A DNA stretch of 12,849 bases. Source: Candidatus Solincola tengchongensis. GTDB taxonomy: Bacteria > Actinomycetota > Geothermincolia > Geothermincolales > RBG-13-55-18. How positions within the stretch are numbered: the first letter of the stretch is position 1; every line of letters begins with the position of its first letter. The notes below the pieces were generated by a model. The model was not told the origin of the DNA and ran no database searches. It saw nothing but the letters and a program-made list of their open reading frames with translations. Below, one piece after another: positions 6,925 to 12,849 of this stretch. The stretch lies in the NCBI GenBank assembly GCA_015711895.1, contig JACVJH010000176.1:1-12849 (forward strand), in the 5' to 3' direction. The position numbers and the translations under genes were made by a program.

Positions 6925-7290
6925 TCAGGCGAAGATTATCTGTTGGAAGCCCGGGTGCCTGGCCTTAAGCTCCCGGGTTATCTCCCTGCGTTCCCCCTCA
7001 TCCTCCACGCGGTCGACCTCCGAGACCCAGAGGCCCTCCTCGTTCTTCCGCCCCCTCAGTTCCCTTATATAGCCGGGGACCATAATGAACCCCATCCCTG
7101 CCCCCCCGCAGCAGGAGGTGTCTGCGGCGGCGGCTTCCAGGAGGTAAAGCACTTCACGGTCCCTATATTTTAGCACGCCTTCCTCTAGGACCATGTAGTA
7201 TCCAGCGATACTTCTTATTTCCTCGCCTATGGGCTGGTGAACGTGCAGCGCCAACGCCTTGCGCACCTCCCTCCCTTCGCCTTTCCCCAC
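6925..7290 (-). CDS. Small conserved-looking protein with Cys-Cys-Gly-Gly motif, function unknown
   Basis: This is a soluble protein of up to 121 aa with no signal peptide or membrane segment, and I cannot name its family. Its core runs from GREVLYLL-like YRDREVLYLLEAA through DTSCCGGAGMGF to VPGYIRELRGRKNEEG and VSEVDRVEDEGERREI. The paired Cys (residues 59-60) next to Gly-Gly suggests a metal, cluster or redox site. It resembles small proteins I recall from anaerobic bacteria, but I cannot check this. The start is uncertain: GTG 7290 gives the longest product, while TTG 7254 has GGGAGG about 10 nt upstream. It lies 71 nt before the HMG-CoA-synthase-like gene on the same strand, so it probably belongs to the thiolase operon. 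Confidence 0.75.
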   Translation of the reverse strand: MGKGEGREVRKALALHVHQPIGEEIRSIAGYYMVLEEGVLKYRDREVLYLLEAAAADTSCCGGAGMGFIMVPGYIRELRGRKNEEGLWVSEVDRVEDEGERREITRELKARHPGFQQIIFA

Positions 7291-7397
7291 CCCGCCTATC
7301 CTCGCTCCGCCTGCCCGTGACCTCCGCGAGCCGCTCTCCGACCACGTCCGGGCCTGCTGCCAAACATGCCGAGGCCGGGCCCGCTTACCTCTCTCAC

Positions 7398-8945
7398 CTA
7401 ACCGATATTAAACTCTCCGGCCTCTCCCGGCATTGACTCGTGGTAACCGGGTGCGGCTTCCTCCCCTGTTCCCGACTGCAGCGGCAGGAGCGTGGCCTCG
7501 GGGGACCCGTGCTTCCTCCTCCCCGCCTTCGGCGGTCTCCCGTTCGTCAGGGCCCGGTGGAGTCGGATGAGGGGCCGGTGGGAATATATCTCCGCCATGG
7601 CCACCAGCCACAGACACTCCGAGAGCGGGCGATGTCCCCGGTACACGAGCAAGGGAAACAAGGTCCTCCTCCATCCCACTTGCCACCTGGAAAAACCAGG
7701 AAGATCGAGGGCCGGCTTCCTCCTCTCCAGCGTGGGGTCGGGATCGCGCTCCAGGAGCCCCATCCGGCGACACCTCTCGTAGAGCTCCGTTCCCGGGTAG
7801 GGGAAGAAGACGGAGAGCAGGAACCAGTCCGGCTGGCAGAGGCGGTTGACCCGCACCGTCTCCCGGAAATCCCGGGGCGTCTCGCCGGGCAACCCGATGA
7901 GGTTGTACATGCCCACCTGCAGGCCGTACTTGCGGGCGGTCTCCACGGTGCGGATTATGTCCGAGTTTGAATATATGCGCTTGAGAACATCCCGCCTTAT
8001 CCTCTCGCTCCCCGACTCCAGGCCGATGTTCACGAAGCGGAAGTTGCTCTCCGCGAAGGCGGCGAAAAGGTCCTCGTAATCGGCATTGGGGGTCACCCTC
8101 AGGTTGGCCCCGAAGGCTATGGGGGCCTGGAGGCGCGAGTTGAGCCTGCGGAGCTCGGCACACAGCTCGAGGGCCCACTCCTTCTTCGCCCCCAGGGTCT
8201 CCACCTCCAGGTAGGCCTCGGCGAAGGAGGGGTCTTTTTCCTTCAAGGCCTCCAGCTCGCGGACGATGTTCTCCGGGCTGCGGACGCGCACGTACCTGCC
8301 CGGCGCAGCCTTGCGCAGGGCATGGTTGCAGCAATATGTGCAGCTGAAGGGGCATCCCCTGCCCACCAGCACCGAGGGGCGGGAGGAGGGGTTGGCCACC
8401 CACGGGGTCCACATCTCCCGGTCGGGGAAGGGAAGGGAGTCCAGGTCCTCCAGGAGGGGGCGGGGGGCGTTCCTCTCCACCGAACCGTCGGGCCGCTTGA
8501 TGTAGAGGTTGGGAATCCCGGACGGGAAGCGCCCTTCCTCCAGTCTTTCCGCCAGCTCCAGCGTGGGGAACTCCCCCTCCCCCACACAGACCGCGTCGAA
8601 GGAAGATTCTTCCAGGCAGCGATCGGGGTTCAGGGAGGCGTGCGGCCCGCCGAGGAGCAGGAAGACCTCGGGGTATTTCCTCTTTATCCGCGCCGCCACA
8701 CGGGAGAGGAACAGGTACTCGGTGTACACGGCGGTAAAGCATACCAATCCCGGCCGGAAGGAACGGATGTGCTCCTCGAGCAGATGGGGGGTTTCACGGC
8801 AGAGGACCACCAGGGCGGTGCGGTGCCCGTGCGCCTTGAGGAAGGCGGAGATGTAGGAGATGCCGAACTGCACGCGTTCCTGTATCTCCAGGGGTTTCTC
8901 CGGCGAGAAGGCATCCTCCTCGGAGTGTACGAAAAGAACGTTCAT
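7398..8945 (-). CDS. Radical SAM protein with N-terminal cobalamin-binding-like domain
   Basis: This 515-aa protein has the class B radical SAM methylase layout. An N-terminal Rossmann/B12-binding-like domain (1-150) includes LLLGGPHASLNP (97-106) and VGEGEFPTLEL (121-131) but no DxHxxG motif, as in many members of this class. The radical SAM core begins with GRGCPFSCTYCC, with cluster ligands Cys198, Cys202 and Cys205, and later has NIGLESGSERIRRDVLKR and YNLIGLPGET. The C-terminus ends in a Pro/Gly-rich, probably disordered tail of about 50 residues. Such enzymes methylate or rearrange unactivated carbons in lipids, cofactors or peptides; this substrate is unknown. ATG 8945 has GAGG 5 nt upstream. 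It is 107 nt upstream of the small Cys-Cys-Gly gene on the same strand, so co-transcription is possible but unproven. Confidence 0.92.
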   Translation of the reverse strand: MNVLFVHSEEDAFSPEKPLEIQERVQFGISYISAFLKAHGHRTALVVLCRETPHLLEEHIRSFRPGLVCFTAVYTEYLFLSRVAARIKRKYPEVFLLLGGPHASLNPDRCLEESSFDAVCVGEGEFPTLELAERLEEGRFPSGIPNLYIKRPDGSVERNAPRPLLEDLDSLPFPDREMWTPWVANPSSRPSVLVGRGCPFSCTYCCNHALRKAAPGRYVRVRSPENIVRELEALKEKDPSFAEAYLEVETLGAKKEWALELCAELRRLNSRLQAPIAFGANLRVTPNADYEDLFAAFAESNFRFVNIGLESGSERIRRDVLKRIYSNSDIIRTVETARKYGLQVGMYNLIGLPGETPRDFRETVRVNRLCQPDWFLLSVFFPYPGTELYERCRRMGLLERDPDPTLERRKPALDLPGFSRWQVGWRRTLFPLLVYRGHRPLSECLWLVAMAEIYSHRPLIRLHRALTNGRPPKAGRRKHGSPEATLLPLQSGTGEEAAPGYHESMPGEAGEFNIG

Positions 8946-9020
8946 GACCGCCTCGAGTCCCTGGCTCGTCCCGCTGGAGGATCCGCTTGCTCCAGGAGGG
9001 CCTTGTCTTGGGCCTTCTTA

Positions 9021-9026
9021 TTTATA
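9021..9026 (-). promoter_or_regulatory. Possible -10 element for the radical SAM gene
   Basis: The minus strand reads GATATAAAT across this AT-rich island, with TATAAA as a candidate -10, about 75 nt before ATG 8945. The best -35 candidate 17 nt upstream is TGGTCT, which is weak. It is the only AT-rich stretch in the neighbourhood. Confidence 0.3.
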
Positions 9027-9295
9027 TCAAATACGGGATGAGGAGACCATTCCCCACTACGAACAGGGTGGAAGGAGGCCGGCCCCCACCTCGACACCTG
9101 GGTACGGAGGCCCTTCCCGCGGCCCTCTCCCCGATCTCCTCCAGGCCCTTCGCCCCTCAAGCCGGGTAGGGCATCGTTTACCTCGGATCCAACGCTGGAG
9201 CGATGACCCCTTTCGCTCCCCATCCGCCCGTCTGGGGGCGAGCTTCTGCAGGCCCATGGCGACCGCGAAGCGCCCAAGTGCTTTTCCTGAGCATT

Positions 9296-9388
9296 GCGGA
9301 AACGGTTCTGGAGGAATGGAACAGGTCAAACCGTGGGCACGGGCGATTAGGTGCTCCACCCGTGCGTCGCGGAAACGGTTCGGGAGGA
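9296..9388. repeat. Pair of 20-bp direct repeats, 73 bp apart, flanking an inverted repeat
   Basis: The copies GCGGAAACGGTTCTGGAGGA (9296-9315) and GCGGAAACGGTTCGGGAGGA (9369-9388) differ at one base. Between them lie the arms GCACGGG (9337-9343) and CCCGTGC (9359-9365), with a 15-nt spacer. No coding frame explains the similarity. It could be a protein-binding array or part of an interspersed repeat family. Confidence 0.7.
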
Positions 9389-9528
9389 TAACAGGGGGAT
9401 AGGGGCCGGGACGTTTCGCCCGCCGGTCCTTTTGTCCGCCTTGGCCTCACGGGCCTTTCCGAGGCGGTCGCGGAGGCGACATCCCGGATGGCTTGCGAAG
9501 TGGTGCAAGCGTGCGCCTCGGGGAAGGC

Positions 9529-9558
9529 GAAGGAGGGCGCCATGATGCGCCCTCCTTC
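9529..9558 (-). terminator. Perfect 12-bp hairpin downstream of ferritin
   Basis: Arms GAAGGAGGGCGC (9529-9540) and GCGCCCTCCTTC (9547-9558) pair without mismatch around the 6-nt loop CATGAT. The hairpin starts 75 nt after the ferritin stop on the minus strand. There is no T tract on either side, so it is either a T-less terminator, as is common in GC-rich bacteria, or a 3'-end stabiliser. Confidence 0.5.
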
Positions 9559-9633
9559 CGATCCTCCCTCGCACCCCGTCACTCCGCGATTCGAGCCTCG
9601 CGGCCGCGACTTTTAGGCTCTCCCGGGGGGACC

Positions 9634-10149
9634 TCATTCCGCCGCCGCGGCCGGAGGGGTGAAGACCCTCTGGGCCAACTCGCGGTCCAGCATCATGAGG
9701 GCATGCCCTTCCTCCTTGACCAGCTCCAGCTGGTCAAGGATCTTCTGCGCCGAGGCCACCTCCTCCACCTGTTCCTTCACGAACCAGGAGAGGAAGTTGG
9801 CCGTGGCGTGGTCCTTCTCCTCCTGGGCCAGGGTCATGAGGTCGTTGATGCGCCTGGTGACCAGCTTCTCGTGCTCCACCGTGGTCCGGAAGACCTCGAT
9901 GACCGAGGGGTACTCGTTCTCCATCTGGTCGAACACTCTTATCTCCGGGCGCCCTCCGGCCTCGGCGATGTAGTTGAAGAACATGAGGGCATGGGTCCGC
10001 TCCTCCTCCGCCTGCACGGTCATCCAGTTGGCGAACCCGTCCAGGCTGCGGGACTTGAAGTAGCCCGCCATGGCCAGGTAGAGGAATTCGGAGTAGAACT
10101 CCCACTTCATCTGGTCGTTGAGCGCCTCCTGCATCTTCTCCGAGAGCAT
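9634..10149 (-). CDS. ftnA: Ferritin (non-heme, bacterial FtnA type)
   Basis: This is an iron-storage ferritin of 171 aa forming a four-helix bundle; family members assemble into 24-subunit cytoplasmic shells that oxidise Fe(II) and store Fe(III). The ferroxidase residues are in place: Glu17, Tyr24, Glu50 and His53 (EEERTHA), Glu94 (TVEHEKL), Gln127 and Glu130 (KEQVEE). The N-terminus MLSEKMQEALNDQ matches bacterial FtnA starts. I chose ATG 10149, with GGGAG 6 nt upstream; an ATG two codons earlier is too close to that site. The last residues (TPPAAAAE) are a short low-complexity tail. It is monocistronic, divergent from etfA, and has a hairpin beyond its stop. The many Fe-S proteins here fit a need for iron storage. 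No clear Fur box is visible upstream. Confidence 0.95.
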   Translation of the reverse strand: MLSEKMQEALNDQMKWEFYSEFLYLAMAGYFKSRSLDGFANWMTVQAEEERTHALMFFNYIAEAGGRPEIRVFDQMENEYPSVIEVFRTTVEHEKLVTRRINDLMTLAQEEKDHATANFLSWFVKEQVEEVASAQKILDQLELVKEEGHALMMLDRELAQRVFTPPAAAAE

Positions 10150-10418
10150 CTCCATCACTCCCTTCCATACCCAAGAACCGTACCTTTCGTCCTCAACCCA
10201 ATATATCGCTTGCTCAGCACGTACATAAAGGATGCGGATCATGGAGGGTAGCTGTGGAAGAACCAAAAAGCCACCGGTAAGAGACGGACCTCGAGGGAAC
10301 GGGTATAAAGGGTGTACATCACGCAGGAAAACCATACAAGACATCAAGGGAGCGTGGCCCCTTTTCATGCCCTTGTACTTTACCATCCACGAATACCATA
10401 CAAATCTTAAAAATTTGA

Positions 10419-10447
10419 TTGACTTTGCGGCGCTCGGGTGGTATAAG
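10419..10447 (+). promoter_or_regulatory. Sigma-70-type promoter for etfAB
   Basis: The -35 TTGACT (10419-10424) and -10 TATAAG (10442-10447) are separated by exactly 17 bp. An AT-rich tract (10402-10418) just upstream resembles an UP element. Transcription would start near 10454, leaving about 218 nt of leader before ATG 10672. Confidence 0.75.
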
Positions 10448-10448
10448 T

Positions 10449-10461
10449 TGACTATCAGTCA
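10449..10461 (+). promoter_or_regulatory. Operator-like palindrome TGACTATCAGTCA at the etf transcription start
   Basis: The arms TGACT and AGTCA are perfect inverted repeats around ATC, directly after the -10 hexamer and over the expected start site, where a bound repressor would block transcription. Short TGAC-GTCA-type palindromes are typical of TetR-family regulators, including fatty-acid regulators that control etf genes in Bacillus. The regulator is not in this window, so the assignment is inference. Confidence 0.5.
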
Positions 10462-10470
10462 TATTTGAGT

Positions 10471-10515
10471 GGCGGCTTTCGTTGCAGCACAGACGCAGCC
10501 GGGACGAAAGCCGCC
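10471..10515 (+). promoter_or_regulatory. 11-bp hairpin in the etfAB leader
   Basis: Arms GGCGGCTTTCG (10471-10481) and CGAAAGCCGCC (10505-10515) pair perfectly around a 23-nt loop, beginning about 17 nt after the predicted transcription start. It is followed by TCTTC, not a T run, so a classical terminator is doubtful. It could be an attenuator, a protein or RNA target, or an mRNA-stabilising cap. I do not recognise it as a known riboswitch. Confidence 0.5.
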
Positions 10516-10671
10516 TCTTCAATTGGGGAGGGAATGCGGGATGCCGGTGGGGAGGAGGTGCCGTTCGCGATGACACCCGGGGAAAGCCCCTCTGTCTTTC
10601 CCCTGCACACACAATCCTCCATCCGGACGGGATGAGCCGAAAACCGCGGGAAGACGAATCCGGAGGCACAG

Positions 10672-11661
10672 ATGCGAGAAACCGACCTTGACATCACGGT
10701 GATCGCCGAGCTCGACGAGGCGGGTAAACCGACGAGGCTCACCCTGGAGCTCCTGGGTCTGGGCAGGAGCCTTGCCGCGCAAGGAGGAGGCCTATCCGCG
10801 GTGGTCCTGGGAAGCGGCGTGGAGGAGGCCTGCTCCGAGCTCGCCTCACGGGGAGCGGACCGGGTCTTCTTCCTTGACCGGCCGGAGCTCACCCCCTATA
10901 ACCCCGAGGTATGGACACCTCTGCTGGCAACCTTTTTCCGGGAGCGAGGCGGGGGACTGGTCCTGGCCGGGCACACACCCATGGGACAGGACCTCCTTCC
11001 CCGCCTGGCATTCTCCCTCCAGGCGGGACTGGTCACCGACTGCGTGGGCATCCGGGCGGAGGAAGGCGGCTTCATCCTCACCAAGCCAGTCTACGGCGGT
11101 AACGCCCTTGCCGGGATGAAGGCCGCCACCCCCCTGGCCCTGACCACGGTGCGCTCCAGGGTGGGGGAGGCCCTTCCCCCTTCCGCATCGAGCGGGGAGC
11201 TCATCCCCCTGGACCTGGAGACGCCGGCGGAGGCGAGGATGCGGGTCCTGGAGAGGCACCGCCTGGAGGCCGGGGAGTGCCCCCTGGAGGAGGCCCGGGT
11301 GGTGGTCTCCGGAGGACGGGGCATGGGCGGTGAGGAGGGCTTCGAGACCCTGCGCGAGCTGGCCCGGCTCCTGGGCGGGGCGGTGGGAGCCTCCCGGCCG
11401 CCGGTGGACGCGGGCTGGGCCCCCACCACCTGCCAGGTGGGCATAACCGGAAAGGTGGTGGCCCCAGACCTCTACGTCGCCGTGGCCATCTCCGGGTCCA
11501 GCCAGCACCTCTCCGGCATGGGGGACTCGGGGAAGATAGTGGCCATCAACAAGGACCCGGAGGCCTACATCTTCCGGGTCTCCGACTACGGGGTGGTGGG
11601 GGACTGGCGGGAGGTGCTCCCCGCCTTCCTCTCCAAGGTGAGGGAACTGGTCTCGGAATGA
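10672..11661 (+). CDS. etfA: Electron transfer flavoprotein subunit alpha (EtfA/FixB)
   Basis: This is the alpha subunit of ETF (329 aa, normal length), which carries FAD and accepts electrons from acyl-CoA dehydrogenases or similar flavoenzymes. The C-terminal FAD domain has all its marks: VVVSGGRGMG, GASRPPVDAGW (239-249), QVGITGK (255-261), SGSSQHLSGMG (275-285), INKDPEA (292-298) and DYGVVGD (305-311). The N-terminal domain (1-190) has the usual alpha/beta pattern, including LAGHTPMGQDLLPRLA. ATG 10672 has GGAGG 5 nt upstream. It precedes etfB by 18 nt. The alpha-beta order is the reverse of the common fixA-fixB order. A long leader with a promoter and operator-like site precedes it. Confidence 0.95.
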   Translation: MRETDLDITVIAELDEAGKPTRLTLELLGLGRSLAAQGGGLSAVVLGSGVEEACSELASRGADRVFFLDRPELTPYNPEVWTPLLATFFRERGGGLVLAGHTPMGQDLLPRLAFSLQAGLVTDCVGIRAEEGGFILTKPVYGGNALAGMKAATPLALTTVRSRVGEALPPSASSGELIPLDLETPAEARMRVLERHRLEAGECPLEEARVVVSGGRGMGGEEGFETLRELARLLGGAVGASRPPVDAGWAPTTCQVGITGKVVAPDLYVAVAISGSSQHLSGMGDSGKIVAINKDPEAYIFRVSDYGVVGDWREVLPAFLSKVRELVSE

Positions 11662-11679
11662 GAGGAGGTGGAGAAGGGC

Positions 11680-12471
11680 ATGCACATAGTGGTCCTGGCC
11701 AAGATGGTGCCCGACCCCGAGGGCCCTCCCTCCTCCTTCGAGGTGAACTCCGCGGAGAGGAGGGTGGTCCCCCGCGGCATCCCGCCGGTCATCAACCCCT
11801 TCGACGAGAACGCCCTGGAAGCCGCCATCCGCATCAAGGAGCAGGTCGGTGGGACCATCACCCTCCTCTCCCTGGGGAAGAACCTCTCCCGGGCGGTGAT
11901 ACTCAAGGCCGTGGCCGCGGGAGCCGACGCCTCCGTGCTCGTGGAGGACGACTCCCTGGACCAGGCGCTTTTGGACTCGCGTACCACGGCCACCCTCCTG
12001 GCCGCCGCGCTGCGCGACCTGGAGCCCTTCGACCTCGTCCTCTGCGGGCGCCAGGCCTCGGACACCAACGCCGGCGTGGTGGGACTGGGCGTGGCCGTGC
12101 TCCTGGGCCTCCCCGCCGTCACCCTGGCCCAGAAGGTGGAGGTGGCTGACGGCAGGGTGGTGGTGGAGAGGGTGCTCTCCGATGGCTACGAGGTGGTGGA
12201 GTGCGCCCTTCCCGCCCTGGTCACGGTGAGCGGGGAGGTGGGGGACCTGCGCTACCCCAGCCTGCAGGCCATAAGGGCGGCCAAGGAGCTTCCTCAGAGG
12301 GTGGTGAAGGCGCAGGAGCTGGGGGTGGAACTCCCGCTCCACCCCTGGACGGAGACCGCCTCCCTCCAGCCTCCCAGCCGGGAGAGGCGCTGCCGCCTGG
12401 TGGAGGCAGACTCCCCTGCGGAGGCGGGCGAGAAGCTGGCCCTCCTGCTGCGGGAGGAGAAGGTCCTGTGA
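11680..12471 (+). CDS. etfB: Electron transfer flavoprotein subunit beta (EtfB/FixA)
   Basis: This is the beta subunit of ETF (263 aa), which binds AMP or a second FAD and pairs with the alpha subunit encoded just before it. It has MHIVVLAKMVPDP at the start, GIPPVINPFDENALEAA (33-49), GADASVLVEDDSLDQALLDS and LCGRQASDTNAGVVGLGVA, a variant of the nucleotide-binding region. The usual DGDTAQVGP or DDDCNQTG motif is replaced by SDTNAGVVG, so I cannot assign it to the bifurcating or the simple group. I chose ATG 11680, with AGGAGGTG 9 nt upstream; a GTG at 11668 lies inside that site. It overlaps nothing and follows etfA closely. Confidence 0.94.
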   Translation: MHIVVLAKMVPDPEGPPSSFEVNSAERRVVPRGIPPVINPFDENALEAAIRIKEQVGGTITLLSLGKNLSRAVILKAVAAGADASVLVEDDSLDQALLDSRTTATLLAAALRDLEPFDLVLCGRQASDTNAGVVGLGVAVLLGLPAVTLAQKVEVADGRVVVERVLSDGYEVVECALPALVTVSGEVGDLRYPSLQAIRAAKELPQRVVKAQELGVELPLHPWTETASLQPPSRERRCRLVEADSPAEAGEKLALLLREEKVL

Positions 12472-12815
12472 AACCGGGTTTCCGAAGCAGGCGCGTGTTC
12501 CCTGTCGGGGCAGCACCCCGGCGCAGGTGAAGCGTGGCCGAGAGGAGGAATTCGAGCCGGCTTGAGGCAGAGAGGCTCGGCGCGGGTTCTTTCGAGCGGA
12601 AGCGTATAAGAAGGGTCTAGGGGAAGAATACGGGTTTGAGGCTTTGGTGAAGGGGATATTCTTCTTGGTGAGCGTCACTGAAAGCGAAACGGCATCGGCT
12701 CACGGAAGGAGCGGGCAGGGTATATTTTCCAACCTATTCCAGATGGCTGGGCTGTTTATGGCAGATATTGGTAACTGAAGGAAGAGCCGGCGAGGTTTGA
12801 CGGGAGGTGAGGACG
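12472..12815. other. Non-coding gap after etfB
   Basis: These 344 bases hold no supported gene. Just after the etfB stop is a small palindrome, GAAACC-G-GGTTTC, too tight for a good hairpin. The right two-thirds are noticeably less GC-rich, with TATAAG, TATATT and GATATT elements that could serve as -10 boxes for the next gene, but none has a good -35. The last bases contain the ribosome site GGAGGTGA of the next gene. Confidence 0.55.
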
Positions 12816-12849
12816 ATGGCCATCGACCCCCAGGAGGTCTTCTGGGTCA
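12816..12849 (+). CDS. Start of a further plus-strand gene, cut by the window edge
   Basis: Only 11 codons are present (MAIDPQEVFWV). ATG 12816 has GGAGGTGA 5 nt upstream, as strong a site as any here. In many anaerobes an ETF pair is followed by a membrane or Fe-S oxidoreductase that links ETF to the quinone pool, and this N-terminus would suit one, but the sequence is too short to identify. Confidence 0.6.
   Translation, partial: MAIDPQEVFWV

Larger units (their letters stand above)
8946..9633. other. Non-coding stretch with repeats between radical SAM and ferritin genes
   Basis: I see no credible gene in these 688 bases. Open frames exist on both strands but are Arg/Pro/Gly-rich, lack ribosome sites and show no family motif, as expected from GC-rich sequence. 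The left end holds the candidate radical SAM promoter. The middle contains a 20-bp direct repeat pair with an inverted repeat between the copies. The right end has a 12-bp perfect hairpin downstream of ferritin. It may be a decayed locus. Confidence 0.6.
10150..10671. other. Divergent regulatory region between ferritin and etfA
   Basis: I see no gene in these 522 bases. The left part should hold the ferritin promoter; the best candidate on the minus strand is TATATT near 10200 with TTTATG at 10224-10229, 18 bp apart, which is weak. A 9-bp direct repeat ACCATACAA occurs at 10331-10339 and 10395-10403. An AT-rich tract at 10402-10418 precedes the strong plus-strand promoter. The remaining 215 bases or so form a long structured 5' leader for etfA. 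Confidence 0.65.

Noticed and set aside
9057..9582. Open frames of 100-134 codons between the radical SAM and ferritin genes
   Set aside because: They have no ribosome sites, biased Arg/Pro/Ser composition and mutually overlapping frames, and I recognise no family.
9634..10386. A 250-residue ferritin with a 79-residue N-terminal extension
   Set aside because: The extension has no family character, and ATG 10149 has a good ribosome site and gives the canonical MLSEKM ferritin start.
10846..12678. A 610-codon open frame antisense to etfA and etfB
   Set aside because: It is Pro/His/Gly/Arg-rich with no family motif and lies opposite two clear genes; it is a by-product of GC-rich codon use.
1..12849. 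CRISPR arrays, tRNA or rRNA genes, insertion sequences
   Set aside because: I saw no regularly spaced repeats, no tRNA-like cloverleaf, no rRNA sequence and no transposase on either strand.

Overview
This is a GC-rich bacterial window of twelve coding regions, two of them cut by the window edges. High GC, strong AGGAGG-type ribosome sites, ferredoxin-like and radical-SAM proteins, an ETF pair and an SCP2-type thiolase module point to an anaerobic or microaerobic acyl-CoA-oxidising organism. A deep-branching anaerobic actinobacterium is my best guess. This rests on gene content and style only; there is no rRNA here, and Chloroflexota or Desulfobacterota are not excluded.

Layout. Positions 1-2746 are a minus-strand operon read right to left: a C_GCAxxG_C_C redox protein with an in-frame UGA (1727-2746), a DUF362 protein with two 4Fe-4S motifs (610-1716), and a SAM methyltransferase cut by the left edge (1-600). 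The first gene is the highlight. A conventional gene call would start late, at a TTG at 2638. The true frame begins at ATG 2746 behind AGGAGG and reads through UGA at codon 23. That codon aligns with the first conserved Cys of the family, and a perfect 7-bp stem with a 5-nt loop (a SECIS-like element) follows 15 nt after it. I read this as a two-domain selenoprotein.

Positions 2747-3301 are a non-coding divergent region. An enoyl-CoA hydratase/isomerase-family gene (3302-4096, plus) ends at a GC-rich terminator hairpin. It converges on a minus-strand set: small Cys-Cys-Gly protein (6925-7290), HMG-CoA-synthase-like domain fused to a DUF35 Zn-ribbon/OB domain (5396-6853), and SCP2-type thiolase (4189-5394). 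In archaea the thiolase, HMG-CoA synthase and DUF35 protein form one complex. Here two of the three parts are fused, and the synthase domain appears to have lost its Cys-His-Asn triad.

Farther right lie a cobalamin-binding-domain radical SAM enzyme (7398-8945, minus), a 688-bp non-coding stretch with a direct repeat and two inverted repeats, and a ferritin (9634-10149, minus). A 522-bp divergent region carries a good sigma-70-type promoter, an overlapping palindromic operator-like site and a long hairpin. It leads into etfA-etfB (10672-12471, plus; alpha before beta) and, after a 344-bp gap, the first 11 codons of another gene.

Working together: the thiolase module and the hydratase-like protein would handle CoA thioesters, and the ETF would take electrons from an acyl-CoA dehydrogenase outside the window. 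The selenoprotein and the DUF362 Fe-S protein look like a separate redox unit.
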